From Bradyrhizobium glycinis (lineage in GTDB: Bacteria > Pseudomonadota > Alphaproteobacteria > Rhizobiales > Xanthobacteraceae): a stretch of DNA of 64,000 nucleotides. Where the stretch lies: positions 496,001 to 560,000 of the forward strand of contig NZ_JACCHQ010000001.1 of assembly GCF_016031655.1 (NCBI RefSeq), written 5' to 3'. Below, one piece after another: positions 28,960 to 38,067 of this stretch. A model generated the notes under the pieces. The model was not told the DNA's origin and did no database searches. It saw nothing but the letters and a program-made list of their open reading frames with translations. Each line of letters begins with the position of its first letter. Within the stretch, counting starts at the first letter, position 1. Made by a program: the position numbers and the translations under genes.

Positions 28960-29214
28960 AACCAAATGCCTTGTCCCTTACGGCGGCGGGCGCACCTTTG
29001 CTTCAGCGGTGCGGTGGAAGCAATCTAAGCATCGGACGCAGCTAGGACAATCGGTTGGTATACGCAACTCAGCGCCGGCCCGCATTCGATTCAGAGAAGG
29101 GTGGGCTCGGTGCGGGTGCAGCAACGGCCGCCGGCGCGGCCGGCTTCGGCCTCTTGGGCTGGGTAATGCAGGGGTATTCTGGATACCGTAGATATATCAG
29201 TATCTTACATCGAG

Positions 29215-29904
29215 TTAAGCCGTCATCAGGCTGATCGCGGCCGCCGGCAGGTCGCGCATGTGGTGGATCAGCCGGTCGGGGTTGAGCTCGGCGATCGGTA
29301 CGTCGGTGTAGCCGAAGCTGACCCCGATCACGGGCACGCCGGCCCGCCGGGCGACGCCAACATCGGTTCCGGCATCGCCGACCATGATGCTGGCCTTCAC
29401 GTCGCCACCGGCCCGGGCCACGGTCTCGCGAAAAATGGTCGGGTCGGGCTTCTGGACGCCAAAAGTGTCTGCGCCGCAGATCGCGGCAAAGCGGGGGCTG
29501 AGGTCGAGCTGGTCCAGCAGGCGCTTCGACAGCCATTCCAGCTTGTTGGTGCAGACCGCGAGGCGGTGGCCTTGCGCCGAAAACTGGTCGAGCGCGGCCT
29601 CGAGCCCCTCGAAGGGGCGGGATTCCACCGCGATATGGTCGGCGTAGTACGCGATGAAATCCGCCGTCATCCGATCCATGTCCGCAGGCGTGACGGTGCG
29701 GCCCTCCGCTTCCAGCCCTCGCTCGATCAGCTTGCGGGCTCCGGCGCCGATCATGTTGCGAGCCGATGCCATCGGCACCGGCGGCAGACCTTCGCGGTCG
29801 AGCACGTAATTGAGGGCCGTGATCAGGTCGGGCGCCGTATCCACCAGCGTGCCGTCGAGATCGAAGACGATGGTGTGAGGGGATGTCGTCTTGAAGGAGG
29901 TCAT
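29215..29904 (-). CDS. gph: Phosphoglycolate phosphatase (HAD superfamily)
   Basis: The 229-residue HAD hydrolase has motif I FDLDGTLVDTAPD near residue 14-26, motif II CTNK in the middle, and motif III/IV KPDPTIFRETV with VGDAGTDVGVARRAG. A helical cap domain lies between motifs I and II. It dephosphorylates 2-phosphoglycolate, from DNA repair or Rubisco side reactions, in the cytosol. The start is the ATG at 29904. It is divergent from rpiA, a usual arrangement in this group as far as I recall. Confidence 0.9.
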   Translation of the reverse strand: MTSFKTTSPHTIVFDLDGTLVDTAPDLITALNYVLDREGLPPVPMASARNMIGAGARKLIERGLEAEGRTVTPADMDRMTADFIAYYADHIAVESRPFEGLEAALDQFSAQGHRLAVCTNKLEWLSKRLLDQLDLSPRFAAICGADTFGVQKPDPTIFRETVARAGGDVKASIMVGDAGTDVGVARRAGVPVIGVSFGYTDVPIAELNPDRLIHHMRDLPAAAISLMTA

Positions 29905-30084
29905 GATCCAGCGCTACCGGCCCGGTCCTATCCGCGCAAGGGGCGGGCCCATAAGATCACCTTATAGGCCTGTTCCCAGACCCTGTTCCAGGCCCTGTTC
30001 TCCTGGGAAAAACGAGGCTACATAGGCGCCCGAAAGCGGCCGGAATCGGCCGCGTGTTCGAGACTTCACAAGGCAGGCGCACAC

Positions 30085-30804
30085 GTGACCATGGACCAGT
30101 TGAAGCGGCAGGCTGCGGCGCGTGCGCTGGAGGAGGTGCGCGACGGCATGCAGCTTGGGCTCGGCACCGGCTCGACGGCCAAGCACTTCGTCGAGCTGCT
30201 CGGCGAGCGCGTCGCCGCCGGACTCAAGGTGATCGGCGTGCCGACCTCCGAGGCGACGCGGGCCGATGCGGAACGCTGCGGGGTCAAGCTGACGACGCTG
30301 GACGAGATCGATCATCTCGACCTCACGATCGACGGCGCCGACGAGATCGATCCCGAGCTCAATCTGATCAAGGGCGGCGGCGGCGCGCTCTTGCGCGAGA
30401 AGATCGTGGCGGCCGCCTCGGATCGCATGATCGTGATTGCCGACGATAGCAAATGGGTGCCGACGCTCGGCAAGTTTCCGCTGCCGGTCGAGGTCATCCC
30501 CTTCGGCCTCGGTGCGACGCGCCGCGCGATCGAAAAGGCATTTGCCGAATGCGGCGTTTCCGGGCAAATGGCGGTCCGCAAGGCCAAGGACGGCCACGTT
30601 TTCGTCACCGATGGCGGCCACTGGATCGTCGATGCCCAGCTCGGACGTATTTCGGATCCCGCCGGTCTCGCCAAGGCGTTGAGCGCCATTCCCGGTGTAG
30701 TCGAGCACGGGCTGTTCATCGGCTTGGCCAGCTCGGCCGTTCTGGCGGGCGGCGGCGGAATCCGCGTGATTGAACGGCGCAAGCCGAAAGGAGACCAGGA
30801 ATGA
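30085..30804 (+). CDS. rpiA: Ribose-5-phosphate isomerase A
   Basis: The 239-residue enzyme interconverts ribose 5-phosphate and ribulose 5-phosphate in the pentose phosphate and Calvin cycles. Conserved blocks are [35 protein letters not shown] (catalytic Asp and Glu) and LREKIVA. I use the GTG at 30085, seven bases after an AAGGCAGG; an ATG two codons later is possible. A perfect hairpin GCGGCCG-GAAT-CGGCCGC lies in the leader at 30036-30053. The stop overlaps the start of the DUF2059 gene. Confidence 0.93.
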   Translation: MTMDQLKRQAAARALEEVRDGMQLGLGTGSTAKHFVELLGERVAAGLKVIGVPTSEATRADAERCGVKLTTLDEIDHLDLTIDGADEIDPELNLIKGGGGALLREKIVAAASDRMIVIADDSKWVPTLGKFPLPVEVIPFGLGATRRAIEKAFAECGVSGQMAVRKAKDGHVFVTDGGHWIVDAQLGRISDPAGLAKALSAIPGVVEHGLFIGLASSAVLAGGGGIRVIERRKPKGDQE

Positions 30805-31343
30805 AGAACGTCTTGAAATTCTTGCCGGCTGCGGCTCTCGCTGTGGGATTGGCCCTTTCGGCCGCCCCAGTCGCCGCGCAGCAGGCGGGCCAGAAGGCTC
30901 CCGCGGCGCCGGCCCTGCCAAAGGCCTCGCCCGCGGCGATTGCGGCGGCCAAGGAGATCTTGCAGATCAAGAACGCCGCCGGGATGTATGCGGGCGCCGT
31001 GCCGGGCATGGTCGAGAAGACCAAGGGCGCGCTGATCCAGCAGAACCTGAATTACCAGAAGGACCTCAACGAGGTCGCGCCGATCGTGGCGCAGCAGCTC
31101 AACGGCCGCCAGAACGAGATCGGCGAAGGCATGGCGCAGATTTATGCCAGCGAGTTCACCGAGCAGGAGCTGAAGGACCTCGTCACCTTCTACAAGTCGC
31201 CCCTGGGCAAGAAGCTGATCGAGGCCGAGCCGCGCGCGATCGGACAGAGCATGACGTTCATGAACACCTGGGCCCAAAACTTCTCGGAAACCGTGATGGG
31301 CGCTTTCCGTGCCGAGATGCGCAAGCGTGGCAAGGAGATCTGA
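30801..31343 (+). CDS. DUF2059 exported protein
   Basis: The 180-residue protein has a signal peptide ending at VAAQQ near residue 29 and an Ala/Pro-rich spacer. Then comes a helical DUF2059 domain with [20 protein letters not shown] and [16 protein letters not shown]. Family members are periplasmic and of unknown function. The start codon overlaps the rpiA stop (ATGA), so the two are translationally coupled. Confidence 0.85.
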   Translation: MKNVLKFLPAAALAVGLALSAAPVAAQQAGQKAPAAPALPKASPAAIAAAKEILQIKNAAGMYAGAVPGMVEKTKGALIQQNLNYQKDLNEVAPIVAQQLNGRQNEIGEGMAQIYASEFTEQELKDLVTFYKSPLGKKLIEAEPRAIGQSMTFMNTWAQNFSETVMGAFRAEMRKRGKEI

Positions 31344-31390
31344 GCGCACCTATCTGAAAGGTCGTTCCTGACAAGGGGTCGGAGTGGATA

Positions 31391-32779
31391 ATGGCTGATT
31401 TCGACGTCGACCTCTTCGTCATCGGTGGCGGCTCGGGCGGCGTCCGCGCCGCCCGCATCGCGGCCGGCTACGGCGCCCGCGTCATGATCGCGGAAGAGTA
31501 CCGCATGGGCGGCACCTGCGTGATCCGCGGCTGCGTGCCGAAGAAGCTGTTCGTGATCGGCTCGCATGTCCGTCAGGAGCTCGAGGACGCCGCCGGCTTC
31601 GGCTGGACCGTTCCGCCAGCGAGTTTCGACTGGCCGACGCTGATCGCCAATAAGGACAAGGAGATCGCGCGGCTGGAGGCGGCCTACACCGCCAACGTCG
31701 AGAAATCAGGCGCGCAGATCGTCAAGAGCCGCGCGGTGATCGAGGACAAGCAGACCGTCCGCCTGCTCGAGAACGACAAGAAGGTCACGGCGAAGTACAT
31801 CCTGATCGCCACCGGCGGCGCGCCCAACCACGGCGCGGCGATCCCCGGCATCGAGCATGTGATCTCCTCCAACGAGGCGTTTCATCTGAAGAAGCTGCCG
31901 AAGCGGATCGTGATCCAGGGCGGCGGCTATATCGCGCTGGAATTCGCCGGCATCTTCGCCGGCTTCGGCTCCGACGTCACGTTGATCTATCGCGGCGACA
32001 ACATCCTTCGTGGCTTCGACGAGGATGTCCGGACCCATGTCCGCGCTGAGATGGAGAAGCAGGGCATCACCATCCTCACCGGCTGCACCGTGACCAGGGT
32101 CGACCGCCACGGCGAGGACTTCACCACGCATTTGTCGAACGGCTCGAGCCTCGCCTCCGACCAGGTGATGTTCGCGATCGGCCGCCATCCGAACGTCGCC
32201 AATCTCGGCCTGGAGAATGCCGGCGTCGCCATCAATCCCGCGAACGGCGGCATCGCGGTCGACCATTTCTCCAAGAGCTCGGTCGACAGCATCTATGCCA
32301 TCGGCGACGTCACCCATCGCTTCAACCTGACGCCGGTCGCGATCCGCGAGGGCCATGCCTTCGCCGACACGGTGTTCGGCAAGCGCGAGGTGCAGGTCGA
32401 CCACGCCAACATCCCGACGGCCGTGTTCTCGCAGCCGGAGGTCGGCACGGTTGGCCTGACGGAAACCGAGGCGCGCGCGCAATTCAGCCACGTCGACATC
32501 TACAAGACGACGTTCCGGCCCATCAAGGCGACGATGTCCGGCCGCGACACCCGCGTGCTGATGAAGCTCGTGGTCGACGGCGCGACCGACCGCGTGCTCG
32601 GTTGCCACATCGTCGGCGATGCCGCCGCCGAAATCACGCAAGCCGTCGCGATCGCGGTGAAGATGAAGGCGACCAAGGCCGATTTCGACGCGACCATCGC
32701 GCTGCATCCGACCGCGGCCGAAGAGCTCGTCACCATGCGCACCCCGACCGCACGGCACGTGCGGCAGGCGGCGGAGTAG
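31391..32779 (+). CDS. gor: Glutathione-disulfide reductase
   Basis: The 462-residue flavoprotein has the FAD-binding GGGSGG at 12-17, the redox-active disulfide GGTCVIRGCVPKK (Cys 43 and 48), an NAD(P)H-binding GGGYIALEFAG segment, and the C-terminal catalytic HPTAAEELVTMR at the dimer interface. It reduces oxidised glutathione in the cytosol. The ATG at 31391 gives the standard N-terminus. The gene is followed by a long palindromic repeat. It forms a plus-strand series with rpiA and the DUF2059 gene. Confidence 0.93.
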   Translation: MADFDVDLFVIGGGSGGVRAARIAAGYGARVMIAEEYRMGGTCVIRGCVPKKLFVIGSHVRQELEDAAGFGWTVPPASFDWPTLIANKDKEIARLEAAYTANVEKSGAQIVKSRAVIEDKQTVRLLENDKKVTAKYILIATGGAPNHGAAIPGIEHVISSNEAFHLKKLPKRIVIQGGGYIALEFAGIFAGFGSDVTLIYRGDNILRGFDEDVRTHVRAEMEKQGITILTGCTVTRVDRHGEDFTTHLSNGSSLASDQVMFAIGRHPNVANLGLENAGVAINPANGGIAVDHFSKSSVDSIYAIGDVTHRFNLTPVAIREGHAFADTVFGKREVQVDHANIPTAVFSQPEVGTVGLTETEARAQFSHVDIYKTTFRPIKATMSGRDTRVLMKLVVDGATDRVLGCHIVGDAAAEITQAVAIAVKMKATKADFDATIALHPTAAEELVTMRTPTARHVRQAAE

Positions 32780-32836
32780 GGCCGGCGGTACGAGCCGCTC
32801 GCAAGCGAACAGGATTTGGTCGATTTGACGCGGATA

Positions 32837-32972
32837 CCCTCTCCTCTTGTGGGAGAGGGTGCCGAGCGAAGCTCGGCGGGTGAGGGGTCTCTCTCCTCGC
32901 GAACGGTCGTGCGAGCGGAGAGAGACCCCTCATCCGGCGCTTCGCGCCACCTTCTCCCACAAGGGAAGAAGG
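32837..32972. repeat. Long composite palindromic repeat, copy 2
   Basis: The same plan as the copy at 23922: outer arms CCCTCTCCTCTTGTGGGAGA and a partner with CTTCTCCCACAAGGGAAGAAGG, inner hairpin CCGAGCGAAGCTCGG, a GAGGGGTCTCTCTCC / GGAGAGAGACCCCTC pair and a final GGCGCTTCGCGCC hairpin. It lies between convergent genes (gor and the cupin gene), where such a structure could act as a bidirectional terminator. Confidence 0.85.
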
Positions 32973-33027
32973 AAACTCAGTCAGCTGACTGAACGTGATC
33001 ACGTCTACGCCGAGACGAGGCCGGCGC

Positions 33028-34167
33028 TTACCCGTACAAATACCCGACCGGCTTGCCTTCGGTGCGCAGGGGACGCACGTCCTTTTGCGTGATGATCTGC
33101 CCGGCGAGGCCGTCGATCTCGTCGCGCTGCGTCGCCGTCCAGCTGCGCAGCTCGTTCATGCCCTTGAGCAGGCCGAGGCGGAGGACCTGGGTGTTTTCGC
33201 CGACGCCGATGAGGCTGATGGAACCCTTGCCCGCGGTCACCACGTCGCCGGCGGAGAGTTCAAAGCTCTCGCCGGACTTTTTCTCGAACTCGGCCGTGCC
33301 ACGAATGACGCGATAGATCACGACCTCGCCCTTCGCAAAACAGGTCGCGTCCGCCGCGGCAGACGTGCTCTTCGGCAAGAGTGCGTGGCCACGCGGGTCG
33401 GTCGCAATGATGTGGCCCGTGACGAGATGCCCGCTCGGAATCTCGATGCCGATATCGCGCACATAAACCGGCATCGCCGATCTGACAGAACCATCGGTGA
33501 GCGGCTTAAACAGCGCGTCGAGCGCCAGGGGATCCTGAAGCCAGAAGCCGGCATCGGCCGGACGGTCATGCAGCGGATGGCTCCAGGCCACGCGCGGCGT
33601 TTCGTCCTCATTGATCTGATCCGGACCCACGATGGTCGGATTAGGAAAGGTGGTGGGATCGGTGATGAAGGCTTCGAGGAATTTGCCGGAATAGCCCATC
33701 GAGATCGGATCGGGCACCACCGTCTGGGGTGTCTTCAAATTCTCTTCGGTCGACAGGCCCGACCAGGTGTAGAACAGCTGGCGATGCACGATCGCGCTTT
33801 GCAGCATGACCGCGCCCGGGCCGACATTGTACCAGCGGCCGTCATAGTCGAAGGTGAACGCGCCCGAAGTGACCAGCACGAGCTGAAAGCCGCCCGGCGG
33901 CAGATGCAGATGGAAATCGGTGGGGCCGGTGTCGGGCCGGTAGATCGGCAGGTTGGTCGCGACCTCGTGCAGGAGGAAGGTTTCGTTGTTGGCGTGGAAG
34001 CCTTCGTTGGCGCGGTTGTAGAGCGCCTGCGGCCGGTAGGTCGCCTCGAACTTCGCATTCCTGTCGCGATCGATCGCCACGAAGTCCTGATCGTTGAGAC
34101 GCAGCCGGGCACCGTTCGGATGGGTGAGACCGGTGAACTTGATGTCTCCGGCGGCATGCACGTTCAT
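33028..34167 (-). CDS. Cupin-fold protein, homogentisate dioxygenase-like architecture
   Basis: The 379-residue protein has two cupin-like halves. The first contains TDFHLHLPPGGFQLVLVTSG and YNVGPGAVMLQS, and the second contains EVVIYRVIRGTAEFEKKSGE and LSAGDVVTAGKGSISL. The size and bicupin plan recall homogentisate or related dioxygenases, but the usual metal-ligand pattern is not obvious, so I do not name a reaction. The ATG at 34167 is preceded by GGAGATTGCC; the frame upstream of it is spurious. A spaced inverted octamer (TTAGACAA ... TTGTCTAA, 34353-34440) lies upstream. Confidence 0.6.
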   Translation of the reverse strand: MNVHAAGDIKFTGLTHPNGARLRLNDQDFVAIDRDRNAKFEATYRPQALYNRANEGFHANNETFLLHEVATNLPIYRPDTGPTDFHLHLPPGGFQLVLVTSGAFTFDYDGRWYNVGPGAVMLQSAIVHRQLFYTWSGLSTEENLKTPQTVVPDPISMGYSGKFLEAFITDPTTFPNPTIVGPDQINEDETPRVAWSHPLHDRPADAGFWLQDPLALDALFKPLTDGSVRSAMPVYVRDIGIEIPSGHLVTGHIIATDPRGHALLPKSTSAAADATCFAKGEVVIYRVIRGTAEFEKKSGESFELSAGDVVTAGKGSISLIGVGENTQVLRLGLLKGMNELRSWTATQRDEIDGLAGQIITQKDVRPLRTEGKPVGYLYG

Positions 34168-34497
34168 GGCAATCTCCGATCTGAGGCCATTCATCCCGGA
34201 GCCGAGCGCACGTGACTGGCCGCTCCTCATCATGGCCAGGCAGGGACTTGGCCTGACGCTGTCTTGCGAATTTCAGGCCAGCCGGATCGCAATGCGGCGT
34301 GTCGGCCCGCCCGCTGCAGGCGGTGCGCAAATAATCGAGATTGCACCTGAGGTTAGACAACAGGTGCCGCCGAACTCGCCCGGCCTGTCCGCGCAAGCCG
34401 CAAGTGGGCGAAGCTATTCGTCTTGTCTAATTTGTCGGCATGCCCTGCAAAAGCGCATGCAGCCGTGCCGGCCGCCGCGACCGGCGCCTGGTACGGT
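34168..34497. other. Cupin-gene upstream region with an inverted octamer pair
   Basis: No gene is supported. TTAGACAA at 34353-34360 and its inverse TTGTCTAA at 34433-34440 flank about 72 bases. They may be half-sites of a GntR-like regulator, which is a guess. Confidence 0.35.
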
Positions 34498-34683
34498 TCA
34501 GTCGAACGATCGAGGGAGCGCCGGCTCGGGCTTGCCGGACGGGCTGTCAGCCCATTTCGCCATGTCCATGGCGCGCGCGTCGAAGCCTTCGCACCAGAGG
34601 CAGCTCGGCTCTGCGCGGCCTTTGGCCGTCAGCATCGGGACAAGCGCATGGCCGCAGCCGGCGCAAGGTGTGATGCGATTCAT
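34498..34683 (-). CDS. Small zinc-ribbon protein
   Basis: The 61-residue protein has CAGC near residues 7-10 and CLWC near 28-31, a two-knuckle zinc-ribbon pattern, and ends in a Pro-rich tail. The ATG at 34683 follows GTGGAGCAGCGC. The function is unknown. It is 62 bases downstream of the YbdK-type ligase gene on the same strand. Confidence 0.65.
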   Translation of the reverse strand: MNRITPCAGCGHALVPMLTAKGRAEPSCLWCEGFDARAMDMAKWADSPSGKPEPALPRSFD

Positions 34684-34745
34684 GCGCTGCTCCACGATCT
34701 CCGAATTCAGGAATGATATTTTCGTCGCCGAAGCTTGCGCGGGCG

Positions 34746-35975
34746 CTATGACGGCGCAGGAGCACTGCGTTGGACCGACGCGCCCGTTCCGGACAGCGTA
34801 GAGGTAGCGATCCATTGTGACACGGCTGCGACGTCGTCGCCGCTTTCGCGATAGGCGCGGAGCTGAAATTCCGCCGAGCTGCCGCGCTCGACGATGGTGC
34901 GGCAGTGTTCGATCTCGGCGGAGCAGTTCAGTGCGGCTGCGTCCTCCGCAATGTCGTCGATCACCCCAGTGAGCAGTTCCGAGATCGTCACCGGTCCGTC
35001 CTTTGAGGCGAAGGTGCAGTCGGTGCCGTAGCGCTGGGCGCGCCATTTGTTCTCGACCGCGATCGCGCGCTCGACCGCAGTGACCTCCCGGGACAGTTGA
35101 GGGCGCAGATAGAGATGCCGCGTCAGGCAGCGGTAGAGCGAGGCGATGGCAACCGCGTCGTCGACGAAGGTGCAGGTGTCGGGCGCGCGAAGCTCCAGCG
35201 TCGGATGCTTCATGGAGGGACGCATTGCCCACCAGATGTGGCTTTCGTCCGGGATCACGCCGGAGCGCTGCAACGCGCCGACATAAGCGTCGAAATCCTG
35301 CTTGCCTTCGAACAATTCGGGCAGGCCGGTGCGCGGCAGCTCGGAATAGGCCGCGAGGCGGTAGCCCTTCAATCCGGTCTTGTGCGAATTCCAGAACGGC
35401 GAGGACGCCGATAGCGCGATGAACAACGGCAGGTGCGGCAGCATCGCCCGCATCACCGCCATGCGCTTCTCGGGATCCGGCAGCTGCACGTGCACATGCA
35501 TGCCGCACATCATGTTGCGGTGACCGATGCTGCGCAGATCCTCGATCATCTCCTCGTAGCGCGGTTTCGGACTCGGCTGCGACATGCGCCAGACCGCGCT
35601 CGGGTGCGTGCCGCAGGCCATGATCACGAAGCCGTATTGCGCAGCGACGTTCGCGACCTCGCGTCGCAGGAAGCGCAGCTCCTCGCGCGCGTCGTTCACG
35701 TCGACATGAACGTTGGTTGCGACCTCGAGCTGGGATTGCAGCATCTCGCGCATGGCCTGGCCACCGGTCGACCAGTTTGCCGATTCGAACAGCTCGTTGG
35801 GCGTGCGGATCGCGACCTCGAAGCTGCGGCGGTCAGCGAGGAAGTATTCCTCCTCGATTCCGAAGGAATATTCCGCCGGATTGCCGCCGACGCCGGCAGA
35901 ACGGATGACGACGTGCTGCCTGTCCTCGGAGGGGGCGAGGCGCAGCAGCTTTGAAACGTCTGAAGCAAATGTCAT
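34746..35975 (-). CDS. Carboxylate-amine ligase, YbdK/GCS2 family
   Basis: The 409-residue protein has the GCS2 family hallmarks: FGIEEEYFLADRRSFE near residues 38-53 (the acidic metal-binding motif), CGMHVHVQLPDPEKR in the middle, and ENKWRAQRYGTD with AIAVENKWR near residue 310. YbdK-type enzymes join glutamate to an amine such as cysteine at low rate; the true substrate is often unknown. The ATG at 35975 gives the family N-terminus. A class II glutamine amidotransferase remnant sits immediately upstream on the same strand, a known neighbour of this family in rhizobia as I recall. Confidence 0.85.
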   Translation of the reverse strand: MTFASDVSKLLRLAPSEDRQHVVIRSAGVGGNPAEYSFGIEEEYFLADRRSFEVAIRTPNELFESANWSTGGQAMREMLQSQLEVATNVHVDVNDAREELRFLRREVANVAAQYGFVIMACGTHPSAVWRMSQPSPKPRYEEMIEDLRSIGHRNMMCGMHVHVQLPDPEKRMAVMRAMLPHLPLFIALSASSPFWNSHKTGLKGYRLAAYSELPRTGLPELFEGKQDFDAYVGALQRSGVIPDESHIWWAMRPSMKHPTLELRAPDTCTFVDDAVAIASLYRCLTRHLYLRPQLSREVTAVERAIAVENKWRAQRYGTDCTFASKDGPVTISELLTGVIDDIAEDAAALNCSAEIEHCRTIVERGSSAEFQLRAYRESGDDVAAVSQWIATSTLSGTGASVQRSAPAPS

Positions 35976-35993
35976 TGGCCACCGGCGCGGTCA

Positions 35994-36314
35994 CTACCTG
36001 CGGGCGATAATCCGTCCGACTGTGGCCGGTTCCGCACCCGATGTACTGGAAATTGTAGGGTCGAACGGAACAATTTTGACGGATTCGGACGCTGGCGCGA
36101 TCAGGGCATGATTCGGCGGGACTTCCGCCCAGTCCGATTCCTCATCGAACGGCTCGGAGACGACGATGACCTGCCCGCCGTCCACGCGGAAGTACAGCGT
36201 GCGGCACATGCGGGTTATGCCAGTCAATTGAAGTGTCGCGAGGTGCACCAACACTCGGTGCGGCTGCATGGTTCCAGGTCCAAAGGACTGCTTAACCAAA
36301 TCCAGCAACGCCAA
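35994..36314 (-). pseudogene. C-terminal remnant of a class II glutamine amidotransferase
   Basis: The readable part TLYFRVDGGQVIVVSEPFDE and DWAEVPPNHALIA, then PFDP, matches the C-terminal end of YafJ/EgtC-type class II glutamine amidotransferases (pattern VVSEPxx...W..VP.....). The catalytic N-terminal half, including the Cys2 nucleophile, is absent; the upstream frame contains only unrelated short sequence. A GTG or ATG could in principle start a 106-residue product. It lies 18 bases before the YbdK-type gene. Confidence 0.55.
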
Positions 36315-36565
36315 TCCGATGCGGCTGCTGGTCGCATCCGGTTCGACTTGATTCCGACAGGACCACCTTTATTTCTCAACACGAACAAGAATCCGGGCCC
36401 CTCTGGCGAGGACGCCGACAATGTCGGCAAACCTCGTGATGTCGGATGACCTGTCCCGCGCGAATGCGATGGATCGGCCGATTGTCGGGCCCCTGTTTTG
36501 TTTTCTCCGACCATTCGTCCCCATCGCAGCTCCGTGCGGCCATTTCGCAAGTTAAGGGAGCTACG
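36315..36565. other. Divergent intergenic stretch, no gene
   Basis: This separates the amidotransferase remnant (minus) from the TerB-like gene (plus). No conserved frame was found for the missing amidotransferase N-terminus. Confidence 0.4.
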
Positions 36566-37039
36566 ATGTCCGACGCCAAAACCTCAAATCCGATCGAGAT
36601 CGAGATCACTGAACCGTCCAGCCTGAATGAGCAGGCCGCGGCCGCCGTGGTGATCGTGGGCGCGCTGGTAGCGGTTGCCGACCGGCGCGTCTCGCCGGTC
36701 GAACGCGACGAGGTGATCCGTTTCATCAGAGACCGCAAGCTGGCGCCGCACATCGCCGACGAACGGCTCTGTGCGATGTTCGACGAACTCGCCGAACGGC
36801 TCGAAGAGCCGGATTTCGCCAACGTCGTGATCGATACGCTGCGACCGGTTTCGAACCTGCCGCTCTCGTCGCATCTGGTGGAGCTGTCGGAGCGCGTTGC
36901 TGCCGCAGACGAGGACGTACATCCCCACGAAGTCCAGGCGATCAAATTGTTGCGCTTGCTGACGCTGGTGCTGCCGCGCGCGAGGCCGGTCGGGGCGAGT
37001 GCGTCGGGCCCCAAGCTGCAGGCCGCCTCGAGGGAGTAA
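36566..37039 (+). CDS. TerB-like tellurite-resistance domain protein
   Basis: The 157-residue helical protein has a hydrophobic first helix (AAAAVVIVGALVAVADRRVS) and acidic metal-binding-like turns (SPVERDEVIRF and AADEDVHPHEVQAI). These are two EF-hand-like halves as in the TerB fold. The ATG at 36566 follows AAGGGAGCTACG. It opens a plus-strand cluster with a membrane protein, TerC and a YqhA-like protein. Confidence 0.75.
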   Translation: MSDAKTSNPIEIEITEPSSLNEQAAAAVVIVGALVAVADRRVSPVERDEVIRFIRDRKLAPHIADERLCAMFDELAERLEEPDFANVVIDTLRPVSNLPLSSHLVELSERVAAADEDVHPHEVQAIKLLRLLTLVLPRARPVGASASGPKLQAASRE

Positions 37040-37041
37040 GC

Positions 37042-37404
37042 ATGAGCACGATTTCGAACGAGCGCGCCAGGCAAACCGAGGGGAACACCGACCAGATCGC
37101 CGGTGGAGACCCGCGCCTGGCCAAGCTCGTCGACCGCCTGCCGCCGCGCATGAGCGACACCCTGACCTATCTGCTCAAGCCGTCCAGCCGCTGGGTCAGG
37201 ATCCCCTCGGGCACGCTGCTGGTCGTCGGAGGTGTGTTCTCCATCCTGCCGGTGCTCGGCGTCTGGATGCTGCCGCTCGGCCTCGCGCTACTCGCCGAGG
37301 ACGTGCCTGCGCTGCGCTCCTCCCGTTCAAAGGTCTTCGACTGGATCGAGCGGCGCAAGCCGCATTGGCTCGATCCGTCGGCATCGAAGAATGATCAAAC
37401 ATGA
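37042..37404 (+). CDS. Membrane protein between terB- and terC-like genes
   Basis: The 120-residue protein has a basic N-terminal domain (RLAKLVDRLPPRMSDTLTYL) and one pair of hydrophobic segments (VRIPSGTLLVVGGVFSILPV and LGVWMLPLGLALLAED). A Trp- and Arg-rich C-terminus ends in RKPHWLDP. The family is not named, but similar proteins sit beside TerC genes. It begins two bases after the TerB-like stop and overlaps terC by four bases. Confidence 0.75.
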   Translation: MSTISNERARQTEGNTDQIAGGDPRLAKLVDRLPPRMSDTLTYLLKPSSRWVRIPSGTLLVVGGVFSILPVLGVWMLPLGLALLAEDVPALRSSRSKVFDWIERRKPHWLDPSASKNDQT

Positions 37405-38036
37405 CCGAATTCATCACCGCCGAAGCGCTGACCGCGCTGTTCCAAGTCATCCTGATCGACCTCGTGCTCGCCGGCGACAACGCCGTCGTCATTGGTCTCG
37501 CCGCGGCGGGCCTGCCGGACGGGCAGCGCCGCCGGGCCATCATCGTCGGCATCGCGGCCGCCACCGCGCTGCGCATCGCGTTCGCCGGCGTCGCGACCCA
37601 GCTCCTGCAGATCATCGGCCTGCTGCTCGCCGGCGGCGTGCTGCTGCTTTGGGTGTGCTGGAAGATGTGGCGCGAGTTGCGCGAGCACTCTGCGCATTCG
37701 CGGCAGCTCGCCTTCAGCCATGGCGGCGCGGAAGCTGCGCCGGTGCAGGGAAAGACCTTCGGCCAGGCGGCGGTGCAGATCGTCGCGGCCGACGTCTCGA
37801 TGTCGCTCGACAACGTGCTCGCTGTGGCGGGCGCCGCGCGCGAGCATCCCTACATCCTCATCTTCGGCCTGCTGCTGTCGGTTGCGATGATGGGCGTCGC
37901 CGCCGATCTGCTCGGCCGCGTGCTCCAGAAGCATCGCTGGGTCGCCTATGTCGGCCTCGCCATCATCATTTACGTGGCTTTCGAGATGATCTATCGGGGC
38001 TCGCTCGAGCTCGCACCCGTCATCGCGAGTCTCTGA
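37401..38036 (+). CDS. TerC-family integral membrane protein
   Basis: The 211-residue protein has the TerC/YjbE signature: VILIDLVLAGDNAVVIGLAA in the first helix and VAADVSMSLDNVLAVAGAA in the fourth, each with an Asp-Asn pair in the membrane. There are seven predicted helices. Members export Mn2+ or act in metal and envelope stress; the substrate here is inferred. The ATG overlaps the preceding stop (ATGA), so the three genes are translated together. Confidence 0.88.
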   Translation: MTEFITAEALTALFQVILIDLVLAGDNAVVIGLAAAGLPDGQRRRAIIVGIAAATALRIAFAGVATQLLQIIGLLLAGGVLLLWVCWKMWRELREHSAHSRQLAFSHGGAEAAPVQGKTFGQAAVQIVAADVSMSLDNVLAVAGAAREHPYILIFGLLLSVAMMGVAADLLGRVLQKHRWVAYVGLAIIIYVAFEMIYRGSLELAPVIASL

Positions 38037-38067
38037 GCGCATGCTGCTTGCTACCCCGGAGTGATCA

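Noticed and set aside
29069-29214. Small minus-strand frame with a KRPKPAAPAAVAAPAP tail downstream of gph
   Set aside because: The tail looks peptide-like, but no start codon with a ribosome site lies before it and it runs into the gph gene in another frame.
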